Origin: CAZENU01 sp965117035
GTDB lineage: Bacteria; Chloroflexota; Dehalococcoidia; Lucifugimonadales; CAZENU01
DNA length: 64,000 bases
Assembly: GCA_965117035.1 (NCBI GenBank)
Contig: OZ220748.1
Location: 2,914,001-2,978,000, forward strand
Direction: 5' to 3'
The notes under the pieces were generated by a model. That model did no database searches. It worked only from the letters and a program-made list of their open reading frames with translations, and was not told the DNA's origin. Positions within the stretch are counted from its first letter, which is position 1. Every line of letters starts with the position of its first letter. Both the position numbers and the translations under genes were made by a program. Positions 44,391-52,323 of this stretch are shown one piece after another.

Positions 44391-46031
44391 TCAGTGCCCC
44401 TTGGCGGCGAGTACGATCATCTCCAGGACTTCGTGGCTCGAGATGGAGCCGATGAGCTCGCCTGTCTCCCTGTCGGCGACGGGGAGTACGGTCAGGGAGT
44501 TCTCCGTCATTCGCTGGAGGGCGTCCTCCACGAGCTCGTCGGAGTAGGCCCAGGGCGAGCTCCGGCGGACCACCCTTTGCAGCGGCGTGTGCTCCCACTG
44601 GTCGCGGGGGAGGTAGCGCAGCATGCTCAGCGAGACGATACCGACCAGCTTGCCGTGATCCACGACCACGTAGTCGTGCTGCTCGGGCAGCAGCCACCTC
44701 TCGGCGAAGGCCTTGACCGTCAGCGACTGCTCCGGGTGAGTTCGGGAGCGGTCCAGGATGTCCTGTACCCTGATCCCCTCGAGGGCGAAGCGGTCCAGGG
44801 ACGGCGGGGTGCGGCCGTCGGGGGTGACCGCCTCGGCGTGTCTGAGCCTTCTGAGCGCGTAGCTGATGCCCATGGGGGTGAGCAGGATGTATCCGAACAT
44901 GACCAGGACGAGCAGGGAGAACACCCCCTTGTCGATGGCGCCGGCCTGGAGCAGCACGAGCAGGATGGCGATCTCCGCGACGCCCTTCGCCATGAGGCCC
45001 GCGGCCGTGGCGAGCGGCGCGTCGAGGCGGGTGACGAATGCGCTGATGAACGCTCCGGCGAATTTGCCGGCGAGGGGTACGAGGACCAGCGCGGCCATGG
45101 TCGCCGGCGGCAGATCCAGGAACTCGAAGCTCAGGTGCAGGCCTGCCGACGCGAAGAACAGCGGGACGAAGAATCCCTCCGCGGCGCCCCTCATGCCCGG
45201 CATGATGTCGCGCCGCACCTGGTAGGGCAGTATCGAAAGAGCGGCGCCGAACAGCAGCGCGCCGAGCGAGCCGTGGAGCCCAACCTCTTCCGCTCCCACG
45301 ACCACGAGGAAGAGCCCGCCCAGCAGGACCCCGAACGATAGCTGCGGCACCTGGAGGAAGTGGTGCAGGAGGACGATGATCCTGGGGAGTATCTTCGTGG
45401 AGAAGAACCACGTCACCACGGTGAAGCCCACTATCTGCCCGACCAGGACCCCCAGGCTGAGCGGGTCCAACGGGTGGTCGTGTCCTCCCGCGTAGAAGTG
45501 CTCGCTTATCGCGAACCCCACGACGAACAGGGCTATCAGCTCGGCGATGACCACGGCGGTGAAGATCTGCACGCCCACGGGCTCCCTGAGGCGCCCCTCG
45601 TCGATCAGCACCCTGGCGACAACCCCGAGGCTGGACAGGGACAACACCCCCGCCAGACCGAGGGCCTGGGTGAAGTCGAGCCCCAACTGCAGGTCGAACA
45701 GGAAGTCGGTGGTGACCGACAGGGACACGAGCATCGAAATGGCCACCGACAGTGTCGCGGCAAGAAAGAGCCGACCGCGAATGGCCGTCAGAAAGCCCGG
45801 GATGTCCAGCTCGTCCAGGCCGATGAGGAAGAAGAAGACGAAGATGCCGATGCCGAGGATGATCTCGATCTCGGCGTCGGCCTCGACCAGCCCGGTCAGC
45901 GGGCCAAGGATGACGCCGGTGGTGGCGTAGGCGATTATCGAGTTGAGCCCGAAACGCTGGAATACGCCTTCCAGCAGTTTCGCGCAGACGATGAGCAGGC
46001 CGACCCTGAAGAGGGCTTCGTGGATTTCCAA
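44391..46031 (-). CDS. CPA2-family monovalent cation/proton antiporter with CBS domains
   Basis: Membrane antiporter of 546 residues. About twelve hydrophobic segments (residues 8-385) follow the KefB/GerN pattern: RFGLNSIIAYATTGVILGPLTGL near the start, GVLSLSSLGVVARVL and GVLLGGLFLVVVGAEEVGLHGSLGALLFGAALS in the middle, and GLMAKGVAEIAILLVLL near the end of the membrane part. The cytoplasmic C-terminus (about 415-546) is a pair of CBS domains (VQDILDRSRTHPEQSLTVKAFAE... and LTVLPVADRETGELIGSISSHEV), probably nucleotide-sensing. It starts with TTG 46031 after AGGAGG. Confidence 0.9.
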   Translation of the reverse strand: MEIHEALFRVGLLIVCAKLLEGVFQRFGLNSIIAYATTGVILGPLTGLVEADAEIEIILGIGIFVFFFLIGLDELDIPGFLTAIRGRLFLAATLSVAISMLVSLSVTTDFLFDLQLGLDFTQALGLAGVLSLSSLGVVARVLIDEGRLREPVGVQIFTAVVIAELIALFVVGFAISEHFYAGGHDHPLDPLSLGVLVGQIVGFTVVTWFFSTKILPRIIVLLHHFLQVPQLSFGVLLGGLFLVVVGAEEVGLHGSLGALLFGAALSILPYQVRRDIMPGMRGAAEGFFVPLFFASAGLHLSFEFLDLPPATMAALVLVPLAGKFAGAFISAFVTRLDAPLATAAGLMAKGVAEIAILLVLLQAGAIDKGVFSLLVLVMFGYILLTPMGISYALRRLRHAEAVTPDGRTPPSLDRFALEGIRVQDILDRSRTHPEQSLTVKAFAERWLLPEQHDYVVVDHGKLVGIVSLSMLRYLPRDQWEHTPLQRVVRRSSPWAYSDELVEDALQRMTENSLTVLPVADRETGELIGSISSHEVLEMIVLAAKGH

Positions 46032-46333
46032 TCCGAGGTGTCCTCCTGACGGCCCACACCGCGAGGCGACGATGGCCGCACGCGAAGCGATGGGTGAGCC
46101 TGGCGGCAGGGGGTAGAGGCTGTTCCGGTTACCCGGGTCTTGTCACAGGTAGGGCTACGGCCCATGACGGAGGCCACGGGCCGAAAAATTCCGGCCAATT
46201 ATGGCGAGGCGGGCAGTGGAGTGTCAACAAGACGGGGCGCATCGGCCGCCGGGAGGCCGAAACGGCTGCCCTTCGCCTGGACCGAGTCGGCTGAGCGCAT
46301 CATGCGCCCCCGTGAGCCCGCGCCGGGGAACGG

Positions 46334-48478
46334 TTACTCCAGGAGCCCCATGCTCGCCAGTATAAAGGTGTACTCCTCCGCCACTTCGTGCAGACGGTCG
46401 TATCTCCCCGAGCTGCCGCCGTGGCCCGCTCCCATGTTGGTCTTCAGGAGGAGCACGTTGTCGTCGGTCTTCAGCGCACGCATCTTTGCCACGTACTTCG
46501 CCGGTTCCCAGTAGGTCACCCTGGGGTCGTTCAGGCCCGCGGTAACGAGCATCGGAGGATGTTCGCGCGGCTTCAGTTGATCGTACGGGGAATAGGAGCG
46601 GATGAGCTCGAACGCGTCCCTGTCCACCGAGGGGTTGCCCCACTCCGGCCATTCGATCGGCGTAAGGGGCAGAGAGTCGTCCAGCATCGTGTTCAGCACG
46701 TCCATGAAAGGGACGTGAGCGGCGACGGCTCCCCAAAGCTCGGGCGCCTGGTTCACCGCGACGCCCATGAGCTGGCCGCCGGCACTGCCACCGGAGATCG
46801 CGATACGTCCTGCAGTCCCATATCCTCGCTCCACCAGTCGACGTGCGACGTCCACGAAGTCGTTGAACGTGTTGGTGCGCCAGTCGAGCTTGCCTGCCTC
46901 GTACCAGTTGTATCCGAGCTCGTCACCGCCGCGAACGTGCGCGATCGCGAATATGAAGCCGCGGTCCAGGAGCGACAGCCTGGAGGCCGAAAACGCAGGG
47001 GGGACGGCATGGCCATACGCGCCATAACCGTACAGGTATAGCGGGGCGGCGCCATCGACCGGGGTGTCCCTGCGGCGGACGATCGACACCGGGACCTGCG
47101 CCCCGTCGCGGGCCGCCACCCGGATCCGTTCCCCAACGTAGTCCGAGGCATCGTATCCGGCGGGGACCTGCTGCACCTGTCGCACCTCGAGCTCATCCGC
47201 GCCGACGTGATAGTCGAACACGGAGGGCGGAGTCACCATCGACGTGTACTCGAGGCGCAGCGTGTTGGTCTGGAACTCCTCGTTAGTGCCCATGCGGGCG
47301 CTGTACACAGGCTCGGGGAACGGGACGTACGTTGCCCTGCCCGCGCGATCGATCAGGCGCACGTGGTCGAGGCCGTCGACGCGCTCCTCCACGGCGATGA
47401 AGCTCTCGAATGCCCTGAACGCGCGAATGTAGTGAGAGTCTGAGGCCTCCACCAGGGGCATCCAGGACGTCTCGGCAGGATCGTCCGCCGGGGCAATCGC
47501 CAGGCGGGTGTTCTTGTGGGTGTCGTTGGTACGGATGACGAATCCGTCGCCCTGGTGGTCCACCGAGTACTCGTGCCCGACCCGACGAGGCGAGACCAGT
47601 AGCGGATCGGAGTCCGGGGCGTCGGCGGGAACAAGCCTCATCTCCGAAGTCACGAGGTCGCCCGTGCCGACGACTATGTACCTCCGGGATGTCGTGGACG
47701 ACACCCCGACGAAGAAACCGGGATCGCTCTCCTCGTAGACCACGGAGTCCCGGTGTCCAGGTTCTCCGAGCACGTGCCGGCGCACCTGCCACGGACGCCA
47801 GTTGGCGTTCACCACTGCATAGAAGAAGGAGGCGCCGTCGTTCGCCCACACGGCGCTCTCGATGGTCTCCTCGATTTCGTCGCCCAGCATCTCTCCGGTG
47901 TCCAGGTTCTTGACCACCATCCTGTACCGCTCGGAGCCGTCCACGTCGGTGCTGTAGGCGAGCAGGGAGCCGTCGCCGCTGACCGACATCGAGCCGAGAC
48001 GGAAGAACTCCGTCCCTCGAGCCAGCGCCGTTTCGTCCAGGACCGTCTGCGATCCGGCTGTCGGCCCCTCCCGGGCGTTGGGGAGGTCGACTGGCCAGCG
48101 CAGCCACGTGCGGTACTGGCTTCCGTGCTCGTAGGCCCACTGGTAGTACCAGTCACCACGCTTCCAGGGAACGCTGGTCAGGTCCGGCTGTTCACGTGCC
48201 TTGATCTCCTCGAAGATCGAGTCGGTCAACTCTCGATGTGACGACATTCTCTCGTGGAAGTACTCGTTCTCGGCCGCGAGGTAGGCGAGCACGTCGGCAT
48301 CGGTGACGATCGGGTAGTCGTCGTCGCGCAGCCAGTGCCAGGGGTCGTCGATCGTGATGCCGTGACGCGTGAACGTGTGCGGCCGTCGGTCGGCCACGGG
48401 TGGAGTTGGTCCGGCTCGCCACGCGATCGGCCGACCGCGCCGGGCACTCGCCTTGCGATCGGCTCGTTTCTCACGCAT
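46334..48478 (-). CDS. ptrB: Oligopeptidase B-like serine peptidase (S9A)
   Basis: Prolyl-oligopeptidase-family peptidase of about 714 residues that cuts short peptides after basic residues if it is a true oligopeptidase B. The N-terminal PHTFTRHGITIDDPWHWLRDDDYP and following beta-propeller are typical. The catalytic domain has ISGGSAGGQLMGVAVNQAPELWGAV (Ser), GLNDPRVTYWEPAKYVAKMRAL (Asp) and NMGAGHGGSSGRYDRLHEVAEEYTFIL (His). No signal peptide is seen, so it is cytoplasmic. The start is uncertain: ATG 48478 or 48514, neither with a good ribosome site. Confidence 0.9.
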   Translation of the reverse strand: MREKRADRKASARRGRPIAWRAGPTPPVADRRPHTFTRHGITIDDPWHWLRDDDYPIVTDADVLAYLAAENEYFHERMSSHRELTDSIFEEIKAREQPDLTSVPWKRGDWYYQWAYEHGSQYRTWLRWPVDLPNAREGPTAGSQTVLDETALARGTEFFRLGSMSVSGDGSLLAYSTDVDGSERYRMVVKNLDTGEMLGDEIEETIESAVWANDGASFFYAVVNANWRPWQVRRHVLGEPGHRDSVVYEESDPGFFVGVSSTTSRRYIVVGTGDLVTSEMRLVPADAPDSDPLLVSPRRVGHEYSVDHQGDGFVIRTNDTHKNTRLAIAPADDPAETSWMPLVEASDSHYIRAFRAFESFIAVEERVDGLDHVRLIDRAGRATYVPFPEPVYSARMGTNEEFQTNTLRLEYTSMVTPPSVFDYHVGADELEVRQVQQVPAGYDASDYVGERIRVAARDGAQVPVSIVRRRDTPVDGAAPLYLYGYGAYGHAVPPAFSASRLSLLDRGFIFAIAHVRGGDELGYNWYEAGKLDWRTNTFNDFVDVARRLVERGYGTAGRIAISGGSAGGQLMGVAVNQAPELWGAVAAHVPFMDVLNTMLDDSLPLTPIEWPEWGNPSVDRDAFELIRSYSPYDQLKPREHPPMLVTAGLNDPRVTYWEPAKYVAKMRALKTDDNVLLLKTNMGAGHGGSSGRYDRLHEVAEEYTFILASMGLLE

Positions 48479-48767
48479 GTCGGGCTGGTGTTGCGGGGAG
48501 TAGAGGCATTCCATGCAGTCGGGAAGTTGGCTGCCCGGCCAGGATTCCGACTGCTATGCGAGATGCTGGATTATTCCGCGACAGTACCACCTAAAGTACC
48601 ACTGCCTGGCGCGTTCAGGCCGTCGTGCCATAGCCCGCGCAAATGGAGCCGGCCCTCAATCGGTGACCACTGATCTACAGGACGCGGACACCGCAGCGAC
48701 TGACGTTTCGCTGAACAGCTCGCCTGACATAGTCGCTGGACGTTGACAGGAGACCGCATCTCCCAGT

Positions 48768-49970
48768 CTAACGCACCGTAACGGCTTCCGAGAATGGAGA
48801 GCAACCAGCCTTGTTGCATGCCCTGACCTGGTACTTGGTAGTAGAGAAAGCCCCGAACGATGAGTTGGGGGAATAGTCCCTATAGCTGGTCTGTGGGGCG
48901 CTTACCTCGGCATCGAGACGGGTTCCCTGATAGACCTCGTAGTAGGTTGCTCTGTCGACGGCCGTCCACGCTACGCCGGCGTCGTCGGTACCGGCCGAGA
49001 CATCGAATTTGAGCCCTTCCACGCCCGTAGGCGTGGCCGGCGGGTCGACGTGACCTGAGGACTCGGTTACTCCGGCAGTCTCGGGGGACAATCCGGAACA
49101 GCCAACTGCATTGCAGGCCCGAATCGTGTAGTGGTAGGTAGAGTCCTCGTTCAACCCCTGGTCTTCGAGGCGTCCGTCCGTGTCATGCACGTCGGCTTCC
49201 ACCCACTCCCCGGACTCGGTAGTATTTCGCCGGCGCACCTGAAGGTGTGTCTCGATAATTCCCCTTCCCCATAGCGCCGCCGCAATCGTGAGACTGCTGT
49301 CGGACCGGTCAACGACCCTGATTGCCGTCGGAGCATTCGGCGGAAAGTCTACCACTGCGCCCGCGTCCAAGAGCATTTGCGCAATATCAAAGCGGCCCCC
49401 GTCGACCGCCGCGTAAAGGGGCGTATTGTCCTCACGGTCCCTTGCGGCCACGTCCGCCCCTGCGTCCAGGAGAATCCGCACAATCCGAGGATCGCCCATG
49501 TTGATGGCAGCGTGAAGGAGCGGACGGTCATTGCGGTCTCTTGCGTTCACGTCCGCCCCTGCGTCGAGGAGAATTCGCACAATCCGAGGATGGCTTTCGT
49601 AGATCGCAACGTGGAGGGGCGTGTCACCCCCGCCTCCCTCTCTTGCGTTCACGTCCGCCCCCGCATCCACGAAAATCTGCACAATCTCAGAATTGCCTTC
49701 GTCAATCGCAGCGTGAAGGAGTGGTCGGTCGTAGCGGTCTCTTGCGTTGACGTCCGCCCCCGCATCCATGGCTCGCGTGACAGCCAGTGGGTCACGCGAG
49801 TCTATGGCGCTGAGCAGTTCGGATACGGCCGCTGGCTCTTCCGTGGTCTGGTCACGCGAGTCCACGCGGTCCAATATCTCGGAGTCGGTCCCTGGCTCTG
49901 AACATCCGGCCAGGACCATTGCACCCAGTATTGGGACAGCAACCAGCCAACTCGTGACGGCTTTCGTCAT
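48768..49970 (-). CDS. Ankyrin-repeat and FN3-like lipoprotein
   Basis: Predicted lipoprotein of 400 residues. The signal sequence ends in a lipobox (AVPILGAMVLAGC, lipidated Cys at about residue 23). Five ankyrin-type repeats follow (about residues 50-210), with the pattern DRPLLHAAID.GNSEIVQIFVDAGADVNAR. The second half has two fibronectin-III-like domains (about 212-305 and 315-400) with YHYTIRACNAVGCSGLS and KYQVRACNKAGCSPFSEAVTV. ATG 49970 has AAAGGAG seven bases upstream. It starts 50 bases after the response-regulator stop, so it probably belongs to that operon. Both domain types are protein-binding, which suggests contact with other cells or surface proteins. Confidence 0.85.
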   Translation of the reverse strand: MTKAVTSWLVAVPILGAMVLAGCSEPGTDSEILDRVDSRDQTTEEPAAVSELLSAIDSRDPLAVTRAMDAGADVNARDRYDRPLLHAAIDEGNSEIVQIFVDAGADVNAREGGGGDTPLHVAIYESHPRIVRILLDAGADVNARDRNDRPLLHAAINMGDPRIVRILLDAGADVAARDREDNTPLYAAVDGGRFDIAQMLLDAGAVVDFPPNAPTAIRVVDRSDSSLTIAAALWGRGIIETHLQVRRRNTTESGEWVEADVHDTDGRLEDQGLNEDSTYHYTIRACNAVGCSGLSPETAGVTESSGHVDPPATPTGVEGLKFDVSAGTDDAGVAWTAVDRATYYEVYQGTRLDAEVSAPQTSYRDYSPNSSFGAFSTTKYQVRACNKAGCSPFSEAVTVR

Positions 49971-50020
49971 TGTAGTCTCCTTTGGCCAAGAGGCCCCTGC
50001 GTGGCTCAGGCACTGCACTG

Positions 50021-50692
50021 TCATTTGCCAAGCTCCATGTTGTCGAGCAACCCGCTTCGCACGGCCCAGACCACCAACTCCTGCTTGGTCTCTATCCCCA
50101 GCTTGTCCTGGATCCCGTAGATGGCGTTTCGGATGGTCAGCGACTGATTGCCCCTGACCCTGGCGATCTGCGCGTAGGACTGCCCCTGGGCGAACAGCGT
50201 GAGTATGTCTCGCTCCCGATCGGTCAGTCTGTCCGAGGCACCCGTCTCCTGGCGCTTCGCTGTACGGATTCCTGAGATCATCCGCCTTATGGCGTCCGGT
50301 GGGATGCGGTATTCGCCCCTGGCGACATCTCTGGCGGCGCGCAGCAGGTCTCTCTTGCCCGAGTACTTTTGAAGGTAGCCCACGGCGCCGGCTGTGAGAG
50401 CCTCCACCACGGCGTCCTCTTCCGATGCGGCGGTGAGGATCAGCACGCGGGCGTCCGGGAGTGTCTCCGTGATTTCCCGGCAGGCGTCGATGCCGTTCTT
50501 GAGCGGCATCATGACGTCCATTATGACCACGTCCGGCTCGACGCTCCGCGCAACCCTTACGGCGGTCTCGCCATCGCCGGCCTCGCCGACGACCTCGAAG
50601 GCGCCGGAACGCTCCAGCACCTCGCGCAGGCCATCCCTCATGATTTCATGGTCGTCGACGAGCAGCACTCTTGTCCGTGCAGTTGGCGGCAC
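50021..50692 (-). CDS. LuxR/NarL-family response regulator
   Basis: Transcription regulator of 223 residues. The receiver domain (about 8-125) has the acidic pocket DDHE, phosphoacceptor Asp in DVVIMDVMMPLKNG and conserved Thr/Lys in LTAASEEDAV and GYLQKYSGK. The C-terminal LuxR helix-turn-helix (about 155-215) begins LTDRERDILTLFAQGQSYAQIA, but the recognition part RVRGNQSLTIRNAIYGIQDKLGI differs from the usual NxxTVxxHxxxIxxKL. It starts with GTG one base after the kinase stop (TAGCGTG). It is very likely controlled by the kinase; targets probably include the neighbouring surface genes. Confidence 0.92.
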   Translation of the reverse strand: MPPTARTRVLLVDDHEIMRDGLREVLERSGAFEVVGEAGDGETAVRVARSVEPDVVIMDVMMPLKNGIDACREITETLPDARVLILTAASEEDAVVEALTAGAVGYLQKYSGKRDLLRAARDVARGEYRIPPDAIRRMISGIRTAKRQETGASDRLTDRERDILTLFAQGQSYAQIARVRGNQSLTIRNAIYGIQDKLGIETKQELVVWAVRSGLLDNMELGK

Positions 50693-50693
50693 G

Positions 50694-51917
50694 CTAGATT
50701 CCTTTCTGGTCCTCGTCCTGCGGAATGACGCAGGTTACGGTTGTGCCGCGGCCACCCTCTCCGGGGCCCAGCTCGAGCCTGCCGCCCATGCGTTCCGCGT
50801 CAGCCCTCATGTTCCTGAATCCGTGGCCGCGTTCGGTGTAGTCGTCAGGGAGACCGTCCCCGTCGTCCGATATGGACATCCAGAGGCTGCCGGCCTCGAA
50901 ACGCAGTGAGATGTCGACCCTGGACGCATTCGAGTGACGAAGCGCGTTCGTCATGGCGTTGTGGGCTATCGAGAACAACAGCTGTCCGGTGGTGGATGAG
51001 AGCGGCGGCTCGAAGCCCGACTTGACGACTTCGGTCGGGATGGACGTGATTGTCGTGAAAGCCGAGGCGTGGGACCTGAGAACGCGGCTCAGCTCGCGTC
51101 CGTCGAGTACCGAGCCTATGTCGACGGGATGCCTCAGCTCCCACATCGCCGACTTCGACAGCGCATGGGTCGCCCTCAGCTTGGCCAGCAGCTCGTCGCG
51201 GCTCCCGTCCTTCCGGGCGTCGGCAAGCTCGATCGCCGTCTCAAGGCCCAGGCCGATAACGTAGGCGGACTGGGCTATCGTGTCATGGATGGTCTGGGAG
51301 AGCTCTATGCGCTCTCGCTGGAGCCTGCGTTCACGCTCCACCGCCTCCCGCCGTCTGGTGCGTTCGAACCTCGAGACCAGGTTGACTGCCACGACAACGG
51401 CGTACATGACGACGACCCTCATGAACAGGACCTTTTCTTCTCCTATCTCGAAGTCGACGCCGGGCTCCACCGTCAGGCTCAGGGTCGTGTAAACGGCAGC
51501 CACCAATGTGACCCCCGCCAGGCTCAGCCACGGAGAGGTGAACACCACGGCGAACATCGCCAGCGAGGCGTAGTACAGGACGAAGAAGGTGTTCGCGAAC
51601 CCCCCGGAAATCCAGAACCCCGCCGTAAGCATGACCGCGTCCATGACGCTGAGGGCGAGAGCCCAGTGCCACGTGACCGAACGTCCTGTCTCGATTCGGT
51701 AGTGGGCGTAGCCATTGAGCGAGAGCAGCAACAGGGCAAAGAGCGTGTGGGCCACAAAGGAGGGATGGTCGAAGCTGACCCGATAGTTGTGCTGGACCAG
51801 CCATGCGGCTACCAGCAGCCATCGCACCCACACCGAAATCCTCAGGCTATAGCGCAGATCGTCGGGATCGGTCCGATCAGGCGCTTGGCCCAACTCTCTG
51901 ACAAGGCGTCGCATCAT
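50694..51917 (-). CDS. Membrane sensor histidine kinase (NarX/DesK type)
   Basis: Kinase of 407 residues. The N-terminal half has about six hydrophobic segments (residues 25-185) and no large external domain, so it probably senses a membrane or lipid signal. A coiled coil (RFERTRRREAVERERRLQRERI) leads to the HisKA_3 motif LSQTIHDTIAQSAYVIGLGLE with the phosphoacceptor His. The ATPase domain has NAMTNALRHSNASRV (N box), SISDDGDGLPDD (G1) and GHGFRNMRADAERMGGRL (G2). Start is ATG 51917 or the next ATG. The response regulator follows at once. Confidence 0.93.
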   Translation of the reverse strand: MMRRLVRELGQAPDRTDPDDLRYSLRISVWVRWLLVAAWLVQHNYRVSFDHPSFVAHTLFALLLLSLNGYAHYRIETGRSVTWHWALALSVMDAVMLTAGFWISGGFANTFFVLYYASLAMFAVVFTSPWLSLAGVTLVAAVYTTLSLTVEPGVDFEIGEEKVLFMRVVVMYAVVVAVNLVSRFERTRRREAVERERRLQRERIELSQTIHDTIAQSAYVIGLGLETAIELADARKDGSRDELLAKLRATHALSKSAMWELRHPVDIGSVLDGRELSRVLRSHASAFTTITSIPTEVVKSGFEPPLSSTTGQLLFSIAHNAMTNALRHSNASRVDISLRFEAGSLWMSISDDGDGLPDDYTERGHGFRNMRADAERMGGRLELGPGEGGRGTTVTCVIPQDEDQKGI

Positions 51918-52323
51918 TTTGAATTCAAGCCTATACCCAGGTACTCTACGCCGCTCCGGCCATCTGACAAGGTTCGTTTGTACCGCGGCATGAGGGGTAC
52001 ATATGCACCGCGACAAGTCGGTACAACCGAACCTTACGACCTCGCCAGAGGAACGGCAACATGGGCGCCATGGAGTCACAATTGGCATGACCGCTGACCG
52101 CTGTCGCCTGGCATTTCCTGTCCCGCCAGGCCGGAGCCAGGGCTCGCGAGTCGATCGCAGCTATGTTGGCGCGGGCAGCCCTGCCGGGGCCGGGCACATA
52201 CCTTGACCGAATGCGCGCCGAGATGCAACATACACCACGCGAGCCGCAATCCGTCGCCAGCCTGCCTGTCGGCTGGAGTGTGCGACGGTTCGAGCGGGAA
52301 ACTCGAGAAGGCAGGCTGAGCTC
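51918..52323. other. Divergent control region of the surface-protein cluster
   Basis: 406 bases between the minus-strand kinase operon and the plus-strand subtilase gene. It contains the inverted repeat listed separately. From 52050 on, composition is coding-like but no frame has support. Promoters for both directions must lie here; I could not identify convincing -35/-10 pairs. Confidence 0.6.
51969..52035. promoter_or_regulatory. 16-bp inverted repeat, possible operator
   Basis: Arms AAGGTTCGTTTGTACC (51969-51984) and GGTACAACCGAACCTT (52020-52035) pair at 15 of 16 positions. The 35-base centre contains a further imperfect pair CGCGGCAT/ATGCACCGCG. It lies 52 bases upstream of the kinase start and about 290 bases before the subtilase start. 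It could be a regulator binding site or an RNA hairpin in the kinase leader. Confidence 0.55.

Noticed and set aside
42610..44547. A 645-codon plus-strand frame
   Set aside because: Antisense to the RND transporter; Asp/Arg/Gly-rich shadow.
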